Shown here in pieces: positions 9,901 through 18,949 of a DNA stretch of 64,000 bases. The DNA is from Rhodanobacter denitrificans (GTDB lineage Bacteria; Pseudomonadota; Gammaproteobacteria; Xanthomonadales; Rhodanobacteraceae), in contig NC_020541.1 in assembly GCF_000230695.2 (NCBI RefSeq), forward strand, positions 806,001-870,000, given 5' to 3'. The notes under the pieces were generated by a model. The model was not told where the DNA came from. It saw only the letters and a list, made by a program, of their open reading frames with translations, and made no database searches. Both the position numbers and the translations under genes were made by a program. Numbering within the stretch: the stretch's first letter is position 1; every line of letters starts with the position of its first letter.

Positions 9901-10237
9901 ACATCATCAAGCCCATGTTGACCTGGCCGTTCAGCGCGCTGGTCGGAGCCCCGATGGAGCCGATCATGTTGTAAAGCGCGCATGCCTCAAAGTCATGCGC
10001 CTTGGGATTGGAGGCGATCCAGGTGGGGCAGTTGCTGCCGGGGGCTATCGTGGTGGCGGAATTGCCGTTCGCCGCGTTGTCCATGACCAGCAGCACGTTC
10101 GGCTGCCCGCCATTGATCGCGTTGCCGGTGTACAGGTCGATGTCCTCGCCGCTGGCCATGCCTGGCAGCGTCAGCGCCGCGGCGATCAGGGCGAAGATGC
10201 GCAATCGGCGGTTCAGGTTGGAGCGTGCGTGTGACAT
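6923..10237 (-). CDS. pilY1: Type IV pilus tip/assembly protein PilY1
   Basis: Large secreted protein (1104 aa) that works with minor pilins at the pilus tip in adhesion, retraction control and surface sensing. A signal peptide (ending MASGED) is followed by a von Willebrand factor A-like N-terminal half starting at NVLLVMDNAANGN. That segment lacks the canonical DxSxS metal site, so metal binding there is doubtful. The C-terminal half is the PilY1 beta-propeller with a calcium-loop motif DRNGDGYTD near residue 820, followed by LYTGDLGGNIWRVDV. It is the last gene of the minor pilin operon, 30 bases after pilX. The closing residues (GKRKRTYWFTEGLR) are typical of PilY1 C-termini. Confidence 0.93.
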   Translation of the reverse strand: MSHARSNLNRRLRIFALIAAALTLPGMASGEDIDLYTGNAINGGQPNVLLVMDNAANGNSATTIAPGSNCPTWIASNPKAHDFEACALYNMIGSIGAPTSALNGQVNMGLMMFNGANGGLFFYPNPSPTPPGPLPLLDTTRAATFQSAIAGTPGGGTGPGTAAVSTNSNNLDESMEEAWAFFTGTTGLSGTKYTTPINNACQKNFVIYLANVSGSNAPKTANSVTPAQTTLATAMGVPASTNPMSPPMIPLNPTGDQQNWGDEWAKFMYQSDLSGISASVEHNPQNIITYTIAVSNGCEATQQKCKDHINLIKSMAANGGGKYFYVSAGDVSGLIEALTTILNEVQATNSVFASVSLPVAVNAQGTSLNQVYVGMFRPDATAAPRWAGNLKQYQLGYDSNNDVVLDDSLGNPAISNAGTGFISPTALSFWTADHQTGTPRDGPFTITASGYSSSIVASWPANGFWVNHSTGAGGVFDAPDGEVVDKGGVAAMIRADYLTDQSTRVIYTCTSVGGCPTSGTLPTFDATTLAGNSLFGTSSTTTPTTTDLINWIRGTDNNTGTGAESPAGPGSPVTVRPSVHGDVLHSRPAVVNYGGSIGIVAFYGSNDGLFHAVNGNKDATAPGVIKMTSGRLVRPGGELWSFIAPNFFSRFQRLYNNSPLLTLGAASGSGKPYFFDGTTTVYQDLRNAASPKTYIYVTARRGGRLIYAFDVSDPLQPPIFLWSKTNADIPELGQTWSQPKLALVKGHTDLSSGNPIPVVVMGGGYDTAEDTDPVATADTMGRAIVVLDAFNGSTVWSACPSGCTAAVPGMTYAIPSDITLLDRNGDGYTDRLYTGDLGGNIWRVDVDDTSPANWQVTKLASLRTTGTGTGSACATNPTGARKFFYPPDVTPTSSFDAVVAASGDREHPLATNASSCVVNRFYMLKDTNTGTSVATGWTTITQAMLTNETGAAAGTTPPYSSTSTTSGFYVTLTHSGEKAVNAPLTVAGYTYFGTNTPADPKLNPSMCYPNLGIARGYAIDFRTGAGQNSNGYIVFDGGGLPPSPVFGLVEVNPGSGVYTPVLIGGGNQTGTGGGNNSSALGAQKVTPPNTGKRKRTYWFTEGLR

Positions 10238-10267
10238 GGCGGCTACTCCGCGGGGACGGATGCGAGG

Positions 10268-10825
10268 TTAATAGGGGCAGGGCGTGCCGATCGGCACCTG
10301 TACGGAGGCGCCCTGGTGCACGGTGAGCGCGACGGCGGTGTTGCTCGGGTCGGTGACGCTGGACTGGATGTCCCAATCCGTCGCCGAGCACATCGAGGGC
10401 GCTGCCGGCGGAGGAGACACCGACGAGGACGGACCGGGCAGGATCAGGTTGCCGTTGGGATTGTTGGGCACCTTGCACACATCGCCCACCGGCAGGGTTG
10501 CGTTCGGGATCACCTTGCTGTCCAGGCAGACCGGAGGGGCGACCTGCGCCGTGAAATCCGTGCTGCCGTCGCCGTTGACGTCGACCCGCACGGGGGTGAT
10601 GGTGGTGATCGGCAGCCGGATGAACGGCTGGCTCATCACCTGCTCGATGCCCTGTTGTGCCACGGTGCCGGCTTCCAGCCGGTACTGCTGGTTGGCGGCG
10701 ACCTTGGTGTTGATCATGCTCGAACTGACCATGGAAATGGCGAAGAGCATGAAGATGACCAGGAAGATCAGCGTCATCACCAGCGTGAAGCCGCGTTGTG
10801 AGGCGCGGGACGGAGAGGTCTTCAT
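10268..10825 (-). CDS. pilX: Minor pilin PilX
   Basis: Minor pilin (185 aa) that primes type IV pilus assembly with PilV, PilW, FimT and PilY1. It has a prepilin leader (MKTSPSRASQRG) and hydrophobic helix FTLVMTLIFLVIFML. As in other PilX/GspK-type proteins, the usual Glu at position 5 of the mature protein is replaced (here Met), which suits a tip subunit that need not dock on a preceding one. Its ATG shares a base with the pilW stop (TGATG), indicating coupled translation. The true start is this internal ATG, not an upstream in-frame start that would overlap pilW. Confidence 0.88.
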   Translation of the reverse strand: MKTSPSRASQRGFTLVMTLIFLVIFMLFAISMVSSSMINTKVAANQQYRLEAGTVAQQGIEQVMSQPFIRLPITTITPVRVDVNGDGSTDFTAQVAPPVCLDSKVIPNATLPVGDVCKVPNNPNGNLILPGPSSSVSPPPAAPSMCSATDWDIQSSVTDPSNTAVALTVHQGASVQVPIGTPCPY

Positions 10826-11937
10826 CACTGGTTCTCCCTCAGGCCGCCGGTGTTCCAGATGCGGGCGACGGTACCGTAGATGTGTCGCTTGTAGTGGTCG
10901 CCGTACGGGCCGTTCGCCGCGGCGCGGCCCAAGGCGTAGGTGCGGGTGTCGGTCCAGCTGGCGGTGCTGTCGAGGTTGCGCGAAAGCAGGTTGATGCGCA
11001 CGGCGGCGACGTTGGCCCAGTTGGCGGTGGCCGACGCGGTCCATGCGTAGGAGGCAGCCGTCGCCGCGGTGGCGCAGGCCGCCGGCACGGCGCTGGTGTC
11101 GGACGGGTTGTCGGCGTAGCAGTCCGGCGAGCCGTTGTTGTCGAGGTCCATGCCGTAGCTGTAGTGCACGTCCTCGATGCCGGTGACCAGCGAGGAGGTC
11201 TGGATCGTGCCGTTCACGAACTCGGCCATCTTCAGCGTCGGCGTGGTGTCGGCGCCGGCGCCGCTGCACACGTCGCAGGTGGCCACGTAGTAGCTGCGCA
11301 TGACGTACTTGCGCAGCTCGGCAGCGCTGCTGGTGCTGCAGGTGCCGCCGGCAACGGCGGCCTTGTTGTGCAGGGTGAAATCGGCGGCGGTCTTGCTGTA
11401 GACCAGCGGCACGCTGTCCGTCTCGCAGCCTGACCGTTGCACGTAGTAATCGGTACCGTTGGCAGCGGCGGTGGTGGTGCCGGCGACGTAGCTGACGGTG
11501 AGGACTTCCGCACCCGTGGCCCTGTTCGGCAAGGTGGTCGCCAGGCATGGGAGCACGGTGGCGGCCAACGCTGGCCCGTACACCGGGAGCGGAACGGTGA
11601 CGGTCGGCGTGGTGCTGAAACCCATCGAGGCCGGCGCCGCGGCGCAGGGGTCCGGCAGGGCGTAGCTGGAGGTGGCAATCAGCTGGCTGGCGCGCCCGTA
11701 GAAGCCGGCCATTTCGATGTCGCGGGTGATGGATTGCAGGGCGAAGCGGCCGTTCTCGACCTGTTCGGAGGTCTTGTTGAACTCCGTCCGGGCCTTGCTG
11801 GTGGACACGTACAGCGAACTGAGTCCGGCCAGCAGCGCCAGGCCGATGGCGACGGCGATCATCAACTCGATCAGGGACATGCCCGCCTGCTGGCGGGCAT
11901 GCGACATGGGCTGGCCGTGGGCGCGAGGAGTCATCAT
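10825..11937 (-). CDS. pilW: Minor pilin PilW
   Basis: Minor pilin (370 aa) with leader MMTPRAHGQPMSHARQQAG and prepilin motif G/MSLIELMIAVAIGL, including Glu5. The large C-terminal globular domain has several cysteines (ATCDVCSGAG, PCLATT). The start ATGATG overlaps the pilV stop (TGA inside ATGATG). Length fits the PilW family (longer than FimT or PilV). It acts at the inner membrane/periplasm in initiating pilus assembly and may sit under PilY1 at the tip. An ATG ten codons in (MSHAR) is an alternative start. Confidence 0.9.
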   Translation of the reverse strand: MMTPRAHGQPMSHARQQAGMSLIELMIAVAIGLALLAGLSSLYVSTSKARTEFNKTSEQVENGRFALQSITRDIEMAGFYGRASQLIATSSYALPDPCAAAPASMGFSTTPTVTVPLPVYGPALAATVLPCLATTLPNRATGAEVLTVSYVAGTTTAAANGTDYYVQRSGCETDSVPLVYSKTAADFTLHNKAAVAGGTCSTSSAAELRKYVMRSYYVATCDVCSGAGADTTPTLKMAEFVNGTIQTSSLVTGIEDVHYSYGMDLDNNGSPDCYADNPSDTSAVPAACATAATAASYAWTASATANWANVAAVRINLLSRNLDSTASWTDTRTYALGRAAANGPYGDHYKRHIYGTVARIWNTGGLRENQ

Positions 11938-12485
11938 GTCGTCGTGAGGTTGGCGATCTGGATCTGGACGCTGATCACGCGCCGCAGGTTGGTGTTGCCG
12001 ATCGAGGCCTTCCCGCACGTCAGGACGGGTATGGCGGTGGGCATCAGGCCCTGCCAGGCGACGCTGACGCGATAGATCTGATTGGCGGCGTCGACCTGGT
12101 CGATGCAGCCCACGGCGCCGATCATGGCGCCGACCTTGGAGGTGCCGGAAACTTCGCTGGAGCCGAGCAGGGTGTTTTTCCACGCGGCGAGATCGGCGTT
12201 GGCGGTGGCGATCTGGGTCGCCGAACCCGTGGCGCAGACCGGCAGCGGGGTGGTGGTCGTGCTGAGGCCGGTGGCGCCGTTCGAATAGCACGCGGCGACC
12301 TGCCGGTTGGCGTTGATGCGCGAGGCCATGTCCTGCACCAGGGTCAGTGCCTGCACCCGCTGGTACGACTCCATCTCGCTGCGTGTGGATTTCGCCATCA
12401 GGGTGACGGTGCCGAGCAAGGCGATCGCCGCGATGACCAGCGACACCAGCGCCTCGATCAGCATCATGCCGGTCTGGTTCTTCAT
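11934..12485 (-). CDS. pilV: Minor pilin PilV
   Basis: Minor pilin (183 aa) with the very short prepilin leader MKNQTG followed by MMLIEALVSLVIAAIALLG, containing Glu5. Two disulfide candidates occur in the C-terminal half (AACYSNG and VCATGS; VGCIDQ and LTCGKA). Its ATG overlaps the fimT stop as ATGA, and its own stop overlaps pilW, placing it in the middle of a tightly coupled operon. Confidence 0.9.
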   Translation of the reverse strand: MKNQTGMMLIEALVSLVIAAIALLGTVTLMAKSTRSEMESYQRVQALTLVQDMASRINANRQVAACYSNGATGLSTTTTPLPVCATGSATQIATANADLAAWKNTLLGSSEVSGTSKVGAMIGAVGCIDQVDAANQIYRVSVAWQGLMPTAIPVLTCGKASIGNTNLRRVISVQIQIANLTTT

Positions 12486-12952
12486 GGGCAGGTGACCTTG
12501 GTGGATTCGACCCGGCCGGTGGCACCCACCGTGACGGTGAGGCAGAGCGGCTGCGAGCCGGCCTTGTTGACGGGTTTGATCGTGAACGTGGCGCCGGTGC
12601 CGGTTATCCGGCCGTTGCCGCTGAAGCTGAAGCTTCCGCTGGATGGCGTGATGACGATATTGGCGAGGGCGGGCTGCTTGCGGATGACGTTGGCGGCCGT
12701 CTGGCTGACCACCCAGCCCTGGCTCCAGTCGGCCGCGTTGTTGGCCGTCACGTCGACCGTGGCGTTGCGCTTGATCGCCTCGCTGCGCGCCAGCGCCACC
12801 GTGGAATTGATGTCCATCGAGGCGTTCTTGACGCTTTGCGATTGCAGGAACGGCCGCATCGAGGGAATGGCGATCATCAGCAGCACGGCGAAGATGGCCA
12901 GGGTGACCAGCATCTCGACCAGCGTGAAGCCGCGGCTACGTGATGTGCGCAT
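12482..12952 (-). CDS. fimT: Minor pilin FimT/GspH-like
   Basis: Pseudopilin of 156 aa with leader MRTSRSRG, prepilin motif FTLVEMLVTLAIFAVLLMI, and a C-terminal GspH/FimT beta-sandwich with a terminal cysteine pair (PLCLTVT, KVTCP). In Xanthomonadales FimT heads the pilV-pilW-pilX-pilY1 genes, and members of this family can bind DNA during natural transformation. It begins 3 bases after the preceding pilin stop and overlaps pilV by four bases. Confidence 0.88.
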   Translation of the reverse strand: MRTSRSRGFTLVEMLVTLAIFAVLLMIAIPSMRPFLQSQSVKNASMDINSTVALARSEAIKRNATVDVTANNAADWSQGWVVSQTAANVIRKQPALANIVITPSSGSFSFSGNGRITGTGATFTIKPVNKAGSQPLCLTVTVGATGRVESTKVTCP

Positions 12953-12955
12953 GGC

Positions 12956-13447
12956 TCATTTCCAGCAGTTCGTGGCGCCGGTACTGGCGAGCTTGCTGCC
13001 GTCGCCTTTGAGCGTGAGCGTGGCGCAGCCCGTGTCGCGAACTTGGCTGTTTTTCGGCGTGGCCGTGATGGTGTAGTCCGGCCCCGTGCCACCCGAGGCG
13101 GAAGCCGCGCTAGCCACGATGTCAATTTTGTAGTTGGGGTCCACAGTATTGGGCACGCTGTAGCCGAGCGTCGTCAGGCTGCCGGCGAACTGCCGGGCGT
13201 CGACCATGTAGCGTTCCTGCGCACTGGCGATTTCCTGCATGACGCTCTCGGCCGCCGAGCGGTTGGAGCGCAGGGTGTACTGGAAGTAGCTGGGCACGGC
13301 GATCGCGGCGAGGATGGCGATGACCGCCACCGTGATCATCAGCTCGATCAGGGTGAAACCCCGCAAGTGCGGCACGCCCTGCGCTTGACGCGGATAACTG
13401 CGCGGCAGTGACGCGAACCGTCGGCCGGTGTGGATCGCAACTGGCAT
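12956..13447 (-). CDS. PilE/ComP-like type IV pilin
   Basis: First gene of the pilin operon, 163 aa. The prepilin motif RG/FTLIELMITVAVIAILAAIA with Glu5 is followed by the typical PSYFQY segment, an alphabeta pilin domain and a C-terminal cysteine pair (GCATLTL and TNCWK), as in PilE/ComP pilins. The ATG at 13447 has a strong ribosome site (AGGGGGG, about 5 bases away) but gives an unusually long leader of ~30 residues; a GTG just before PHLRG would give a leader of ~5 residues but has a weaker ribosome site. It differs in position from Xanthomonas, where pilE usually follows pilY1. Confidence 0.87.
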   Translation of the reverse strand: MPVAIHTGRRFASLPRSYPRQAQGVPHLRGFTLIELMITVAVIAILAAIAVPSYFQYTLRSNRSAAESVMQEIASAQERYMVDARQFAGSLTTLGYSVPNTVDPNYKIDIVASAASASGGTGPDYTITATPKNSQVRDTGCATLTLKGDGSKLASTGATNCWK

Positions 13448-13742
13448 ATTTCCCCCCTAGGGTTGCCGGTATTGTTTCAGTTGACCGACAACTCCGTCCG
13501 TGTGCTGGGTCACGGGCTGACGCCATGCCTAGTGGCAATAGGGAATGTCGCCCCATCAAAGTCAATTTGCCGATGGGCGCGCGTCCGACGGCGCTGCCGG
13601 TCCTGCGCATGAACTTTCGGTCGGGCCCCGAAAGCAGGTCGTCCTTGCCCGGGCAGGGACGTTCGAAGCCGGTGGGGATCGGATGCCCGCGGGCATCCGG
13701 GCGCCGGGTTGCATCCCCGGGCCGGGGCCGGTCGCCCTGCGC
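13448..13742. other. Intergenic region upstream of the pilin operon, with palindromes
   Basis: No supported gene in this 295-base gap. It must hold the promoter of the pilin operon on the minus strand; a TTGACT (13560-13565 complement) with a 19-base spacer to TATTGC (13535-13540 complement) is a weak candidate. Two palindromes lie near the downstream end of the VTT gene: GTCCTTGCCCGGGCAGGGAC (one mismatch) at ~13641-13660 and a perfect GGATGCCCGCGGGCATCC at 13681-13698. Neither has a T-run. Confidence 0.4.
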
Positions 13743-14465
13743 TCAGCCGGAGCGTCGGGTGCCCTGCCGGCGCCGCCGGGTGAGGCGTTCGACCAGCAAC
13801 GGCAGCAGGGCGAGCAGGGCGATCGCGCCCAGCGGCAGCAGTACTTCGCGGTGCAGGAACAGGCCGATGCCGAAACTGCCGCCCTGGCTCATGGCCATGG
13901 CGTCGCCGAGGCCGGCGCCGATCGAGGTTTCGAAGATCAGCGAGACGGTGCCGCCCAGCCAACTGGCGCCGAGGAACAGCCACAGTGGGCAGCGCAGCCA
14001 GGCCAGGCAGATGGTGACCAGGCCGAACGGCGCCACCGGCACGAAGCGCAGGAACAGGGTGTAGCTCACCGGGTGGCGTTCGAAGCCGTGGTGCAGTTTC
14101 GCCACCATGGCCGGCGGCTGCCGGCTGCCGGCGCCGAAGGCGTAGCGGCTGGCCAGGTACAGCACCAGCGAACCCAGGGTCAGGCCGATCGAGGAGCATA
14201 CGGTGGCGTCGACCACGCCGAAGGCGAAGCCGCCGGCCAGGATCACCACGATGGTGCCGGGGAGGCCGGTGGCCACGGTCAGCGTCAGCAGCCCGATGAA
14301 GGCCAGCCGGGTCAGCCACGGGTGGCTGGCGATCTGTGTGTGCAGCTCGGCCTGGTGCGCCACCAGCTGGTGCGGGCTCAGCTGATGCAGCGAGCCGGAG
14401 GCGAACAGCACGATGCCGGCCAGCACCAGCAGGACCAGCGGCAGCGCGGCGCGCCAGCGGCTCAA
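13743..14465 (-). CDS. TVP38/TMEM64 (VTT-domain) family membrane protein
   Basis: Integral membrane protein of 240 aa with about five or six hydrophobic segments and the VTT/SNARE-associated domain signature (LPGTIVVILAGGFAFG, LGSLVLYLASRYAFG, FLRFVPVAPFGLVTICL). The family is related to DedA lipid scramblases/transporters; its substrate in bacteria is not established. The reading frame begins at a TTG that overlaps the TGA stop of the upstream deaminase (TTGA), a likely coupled start, but no clear ribosome site is visible and a downstream start cannot be excluded. The C-terminal tail is arginine-rich. Confidence 0.8.
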   Translation of the reverse strand: MSRWRAALPLVLLVLAGIVLFASGSLHQLSPHQLVAHQAELHTQIASHPWLTRLAFIGLLTLTVATGLPGTIVVILAGGFAFGVVDATVCSSIGLTLGSLVLYLASRYAFGAGSRQPPAMVAKLHHGFERHPVSYTLFLRFVPVAPFGLVTICLAWLRCPLWLFLGASWLGGTVSLIFETSIGAGLGDAMAMSQGGSFGIGLFLHREVLLPLGAIALLALLPLLVERLTRRRRQGTRRSG

Positions 14466-15022
14466 TACGGCTGGCCGCTGGCGCCGTAGGCGGCCAGTAC
14501 CTCGCGCGCCTGCTCGCGCAGGATGTCGCGACGTACCGCGATGCCGCGACGCTGCAGTTCACCGACCCAGTCGGCCGGCAACGGGCCCTCGTCGAACTCG
14601 GTGAGTTCCTCGACGTCCTGCGCGCGCGCGCCGATCAGCAGCTCGTCGACGCCGGCCCACACGGTGGCGCCGTAGCACTGGCAGCAGGGTTGCGAACTGC
14701 TGGCCAGCACGTAATGGCCGCCGTCCTCGTTCATCCGGTGCCGGCTCAGGCGTTGCTGCGCGATCATGATCGTCATCATCTCGGCGTGCGCGACCGAGCA
14801 GCTCTGCGGCAGCACGCGGTTGACGCCGACCGCGACCAGCCGGCCGCTGTGGCTGTTGAACACGGCCGCGCCGAACGGGCCGCCGCCGCCGCGCTCCACG
14901 TTGTGCCGCGACAGCTCGATCGCCAGGCCCACGCGCTCCTCGTCGCTGTGGTAGCGCCGGTTGGTGTCGGCGACGTCGCCGATCCACGGCGGCAGGGTGA
15001 GATGGATTTGCAGCGGCAGCAT
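14462..15022 (-). CDS. Cytidine/nucleoside deaminase-family zinc protein
   Basis: Protein of 186 aa with the zinc-dependent deaminase fold: catalytic motif HAEMM (His ligand plus Glu proton shuttle) near residue 80 and the second zinc motif PCCQC in SSSQPCCQCYGATVWAG. The glycine-rich GGGGPFGAAVF precedes the HAE motif, as in guanine deaminase and tRNA adenosine deaminase relatives. The substrate cannot be read from sequence; guanine or cytosine-type bases are likely from the family. It starts just after glnS on the same strand and overlaps the VTT-domain gene, so the three may form one operon. Confidence 0.82.
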   Translation of the reverse strand: MLPLQIHLTLPPWIGDVADTNRRYHSDEERVGLAIELSRHNVERGGGGPFGAAVFNSHSGRLVAVGVNRVLPQSCSVAHAEMMTIMIAQQRLSRHRMNEDGGHYVLASSSQPCCQCYGATVWAGVDELLIGARAQDVEELTEFDEGPLPADWVGELQRRGIAVRRDILREQAREVLAAYGASGQPY

Positions 15023-15051
15023 GCCTTCGCTCCGTTTGTGGGCCGATCTGC

Positions 15052-16827
<1,776 letters not shown>

Positions 16828-16934
16828 CGGGCTCGGGCTCGCAAGCGGTGGCGGAAACAGGCAAGTTTACCTTGTCGCCGCCACCGCCGCCGGGAGTCTT
16901 GCCCCGCGCAGCGGGGCGGGTTAGCGTGCAGGGC

Positions 16935-17207
16935 ATGCATACCGTCTATCGCGCCGAGAACCTGTTCGATGCCCATCTGGTCAAGGATGCGCTGGAAGCG
17001 GGCGGCATCCCGGCGTTCATCGCGGGCGAGTACCTCACCGGCGGGGTCGGCCAGTTGCCGGCGATGAATTACATCGCGGTGATGGTGCCCGCATCGAGCC
17101 TGGCCGAGGCCGGCGGCATCGTGGCCGAGGTCGAGGCGCGGCTGGTCGAGGCGCGGCAGGCGATCGGCGACGCGCTGCCGGACGATCCGCTGGCCGCGCC
17201 CTGTTGA
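16935..17207 (+). CDS. DUF2007 domain-containing small protein
   Basis: Small acidic protein of 90 aa. It starts MHTVYRAENLFDAHLVKDALE and continues with GGIPAFIAGEYLTGGVGQLP, matching the DUF2007 family (putative signal-transducing, PII-like fold; function unknown). The ATG at 16935 is preceded by CAGGGC. It is followed 27 bases later by apt, so the two are probably cotranscribed. Confidence 0.8.
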   Translation: MHTVYRAENLFDAHLVKDALEAGGIPAFIAGEYLTGGVGQLPAMNYIAVMVPASSLAEAGGIVAEVEARLVEARQAIGDALPDDPLAAPC

Positions 17208-17234
17208 GCCGCGCGCCTTCGCCCAGGGAATCCC

Positions 17235-17753
17235 ATGCAAGACCTTGCCGCGCTGATCCGCGCCGTCCCTGATTTTCCGCGCCCCGGCGTGATGTTCCGC
17301 GACGTCGCCCCGCTGCTTGCCGATGCCGGCAGCTTCGCCCGCTGCATCGACGCACTGGCTGAACCGTGGCAGGGCAGCGGCGTGCAGGCGGTGTGCGGGA
17401 TCGAGGCGCGCGGCTTCATCTTCGGCGCCGCGCTGGCGCAGAAGCTGCACGCCGGCTTCGTGCCGCTGCGCAAACCCGGCAAGCTGCCGCCGCCGGTGGC
17501 GAGCGTGGACTACCAGCTGGAATACGGCAGCGACCAGCTGCAGGTGCAACGCGGTGCGTTCCGGCCGGGCGAGCGCGTGCTGCTGGCCGACGACGTGCTG
17601 GCCACCGGCGGCACACTGGCGGCGGCTGCGGCGCTGCTCGGCGGCCTCGGCGCCGAGCTGCTCGGCGCCAGCGTGGTAATCGAACTGCCCGTGCTGCGGG
17701 GGCGCAGTCGCTGGCCGGCGGGCGCGCCGCTGCACAGCCTGTTGCGTTACTGA
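17235..17753 (+). CDS. apt: Adenine phosphoribosyltransferase
   Basis: Purine salvage enzyme joining adenine to PRPP to give AMP. The 172-aa product starts with the Apt signature (IRAVPDFPRPGVMFRDVAPLL), carries GIEARGFIFGAALA, the flexible loop with RKPGKLP, and the PRPP-binding motif VLLADDVLATGGT near residue 115. Full-length for the family. It converges with the gene on the minus strand at 17764. Confidence 0.96.
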   Translation: MQDLAALIRAVPDFPRPGVMFRDVAPLLADAGSFARCIDALAEPWQGSGVQAVCGIEARGFIFGAALAQKLHAGFVPLRKPGKLPPPVASVDYQLEYGSDQLQVQRGAFRPGERVLLADDVLATGGTLAAAAALLGGLGAELLGASVVIELPVLRGRSRWPAGAPLHSLLRY

Positions 17754-17763
17754 GCTCGGCCGC

Positions 17764-18363
17764 TCACGGCGCGGCGGCGTCGACCCGTTCGACGTAGATC
17801 AGCTCGCACGCGCCCGCGCCGGTGTCGTCGCGGCTCAGCGAGGTGTTCCAGTGCCAGCCGCCGGGGCGGCTGGCGTCGACCAGGAAGCCTTCGAGGTGCA
17901 CCAGCTGGCCGGGGCGCACCTGGTCGAGCTGGCGTTTCACGTCGGCGTCGGCGGGAATCATGTGCATGTTCGCGCTGGAGGTCTCGATCTCGCGGCGCGG
18001 GATCGGGAAGGCCTCGACGTGCCAGTAGTAGAAGCGGCCGGACTGGCGGATGTCGATCTTGTCCAGCACCGCACTGTCGGACATGCGGCCCCAGCCGAGC
18101 GCGAGATCGAGCGGGACCAGTTCGCCGTCGGTGCTCCGCGCGTAATCCTTGCGCGCCAGCACGCGCGCGGTGATGTCGAAGTGGGCGCGGGTGGTCAGGG
18201 TGACGTCGCCACGCTGCAGCTGCGCGCCGTGGTCGAGATCGACCTGCACCGGTACTTCGGCGGCGAGTACGCCGGGTTCGGGCTGCAGCGGAAGATGCTG
18301 GCGGTGCCGCAACACGCCCAGCAGCACTAGCAGCAGGAGTGCCGCGACGAGGAGTTTGCGCAT
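17764..18363 (-). CDS. Membrane-anchored protein of unknown function next to DUF3501
   Basis: 199-aa protein with an N-terminal hydrophobic segment (LLVAALLLLVLLGVL, residues 4-18) followed by a soluble, predicted beta-rich domain that would lie outside the cytoplasm. No family recognised. Notable conserved-looking stretches are SGRFYYWHVEAFPIP, and GGWHWNTSLSRDDTGAGACEL near the end, rich in Trp/His and with a single cysteine. It starts 2 bases after the DUF3501 stop, so it is translated with that gene and the iron-sulfur protein. The context suggests a link to the same redox process. Confidence 0.7.
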   Translation of the reverse strand: MRKLLVAALLLLVLLGVLRHRQHLPLQPEPGVLAAEVPVQVDLDHGAQLQRGDVTLTTRAHFDITARVLARKDYARSTDGELVPLDLALGWGRMSDSAVLDKIDIRQSGRFYYWHVEAFPIPRREIETSSANMHMIPADADVKRQLDQVRPGQLVHLEGFLVDASRPGGWHWNTSLSRDDTGAGACELIYVERVDAAAP

Positions 18364-18365
18364 GC

Positions 18366-18947
18366 TCAGGCGAAATCCGCCGCCAGCATGCGGTGCTGCT
18401 GCGGGGCCAGCGTCGCCTCGACCGGCAGCGCCTGCAGCGTCGAGGCCAGCGCGACCGGCGCACCGGAGCGCCAGTCCGCGATCATCGCCGCGTCGAGTTC
18501 GAAGCGCAGGAAATGCACCGCGGCGGTCTTCTCCTCGTTGCTGCGCTCCATGTCCTCGTCGGCGATGGCGGCGACCGGGGCGTGGCCGTGCACGGTCAGC
18601 GCGATCGCGTGCTCGAGGTGGCGCAGGCGCACCAGTTCGCGCTTGCGCTGTTCGGCGTCGGGGTACTCGATGAGCATGGTGGCCTTGAGATTGCTGCCGT
18701 CGGGGATCAGCGGATTGTAGGCGTCCAGCTCGTCCTGGATGCCGGAGGCCTCGAAGATGCGCTCGATGCGCAGCATCTCCTGCACCTGGTACTGGATGCT
18801 CAGGCGGTCCTCGAAGATCAGCGTGAGGTGCTCGCCGAGGTGCACCGTGCGCTGCTTCTTGTGCGCCATCACGCGGGTGCGGAACTCGCCGCGCTGCTGC
18901 GCGTAGGCTTCCAGGCTGAGCAGGTCGGCGCGGGTGAGTTTGTCCAT
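18366..18947 (-). CDS. DUF3501 family protein
   Basis: 193-aa cytoplasmic protein beginning MDKLTRADLLSLEAYAQQR and containing HKKQRTVHLGEHLTLIFED and QVQEMLRIERIF, the DUF3501 hallmarks. Function unknown. Genes of this family are typically adjacent to an iron-sulfur (heterodisulfide-reductase-like) protein and a rubrerythrin, as here. The ATG at 18947 starts 2 bases after the iron-sulfur gene stop. Several invariant-looking His and Glu residues (HLGEH, TVHGHA) could bind metal. Confidence 0.85.
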   Translation of the reverse strand: MDKLTRADLLSLEAYAQQRGEFRTRVMAHKKQRTVHLGEHLTLIFEDRLSIQYQVQEMLRIERIFEASGIQDELDAYNPLIPDGSNLKATMLIEYPDAEQRKRELVRLRHLEHAIALTVHGHAPVAAIADEDMERSNEEKTAAVHFLRFELDAAMIADWRSGAPVALASTLQALPVEATLAPQQHRMLAADFA

Positions 18948-18949
18948 GC

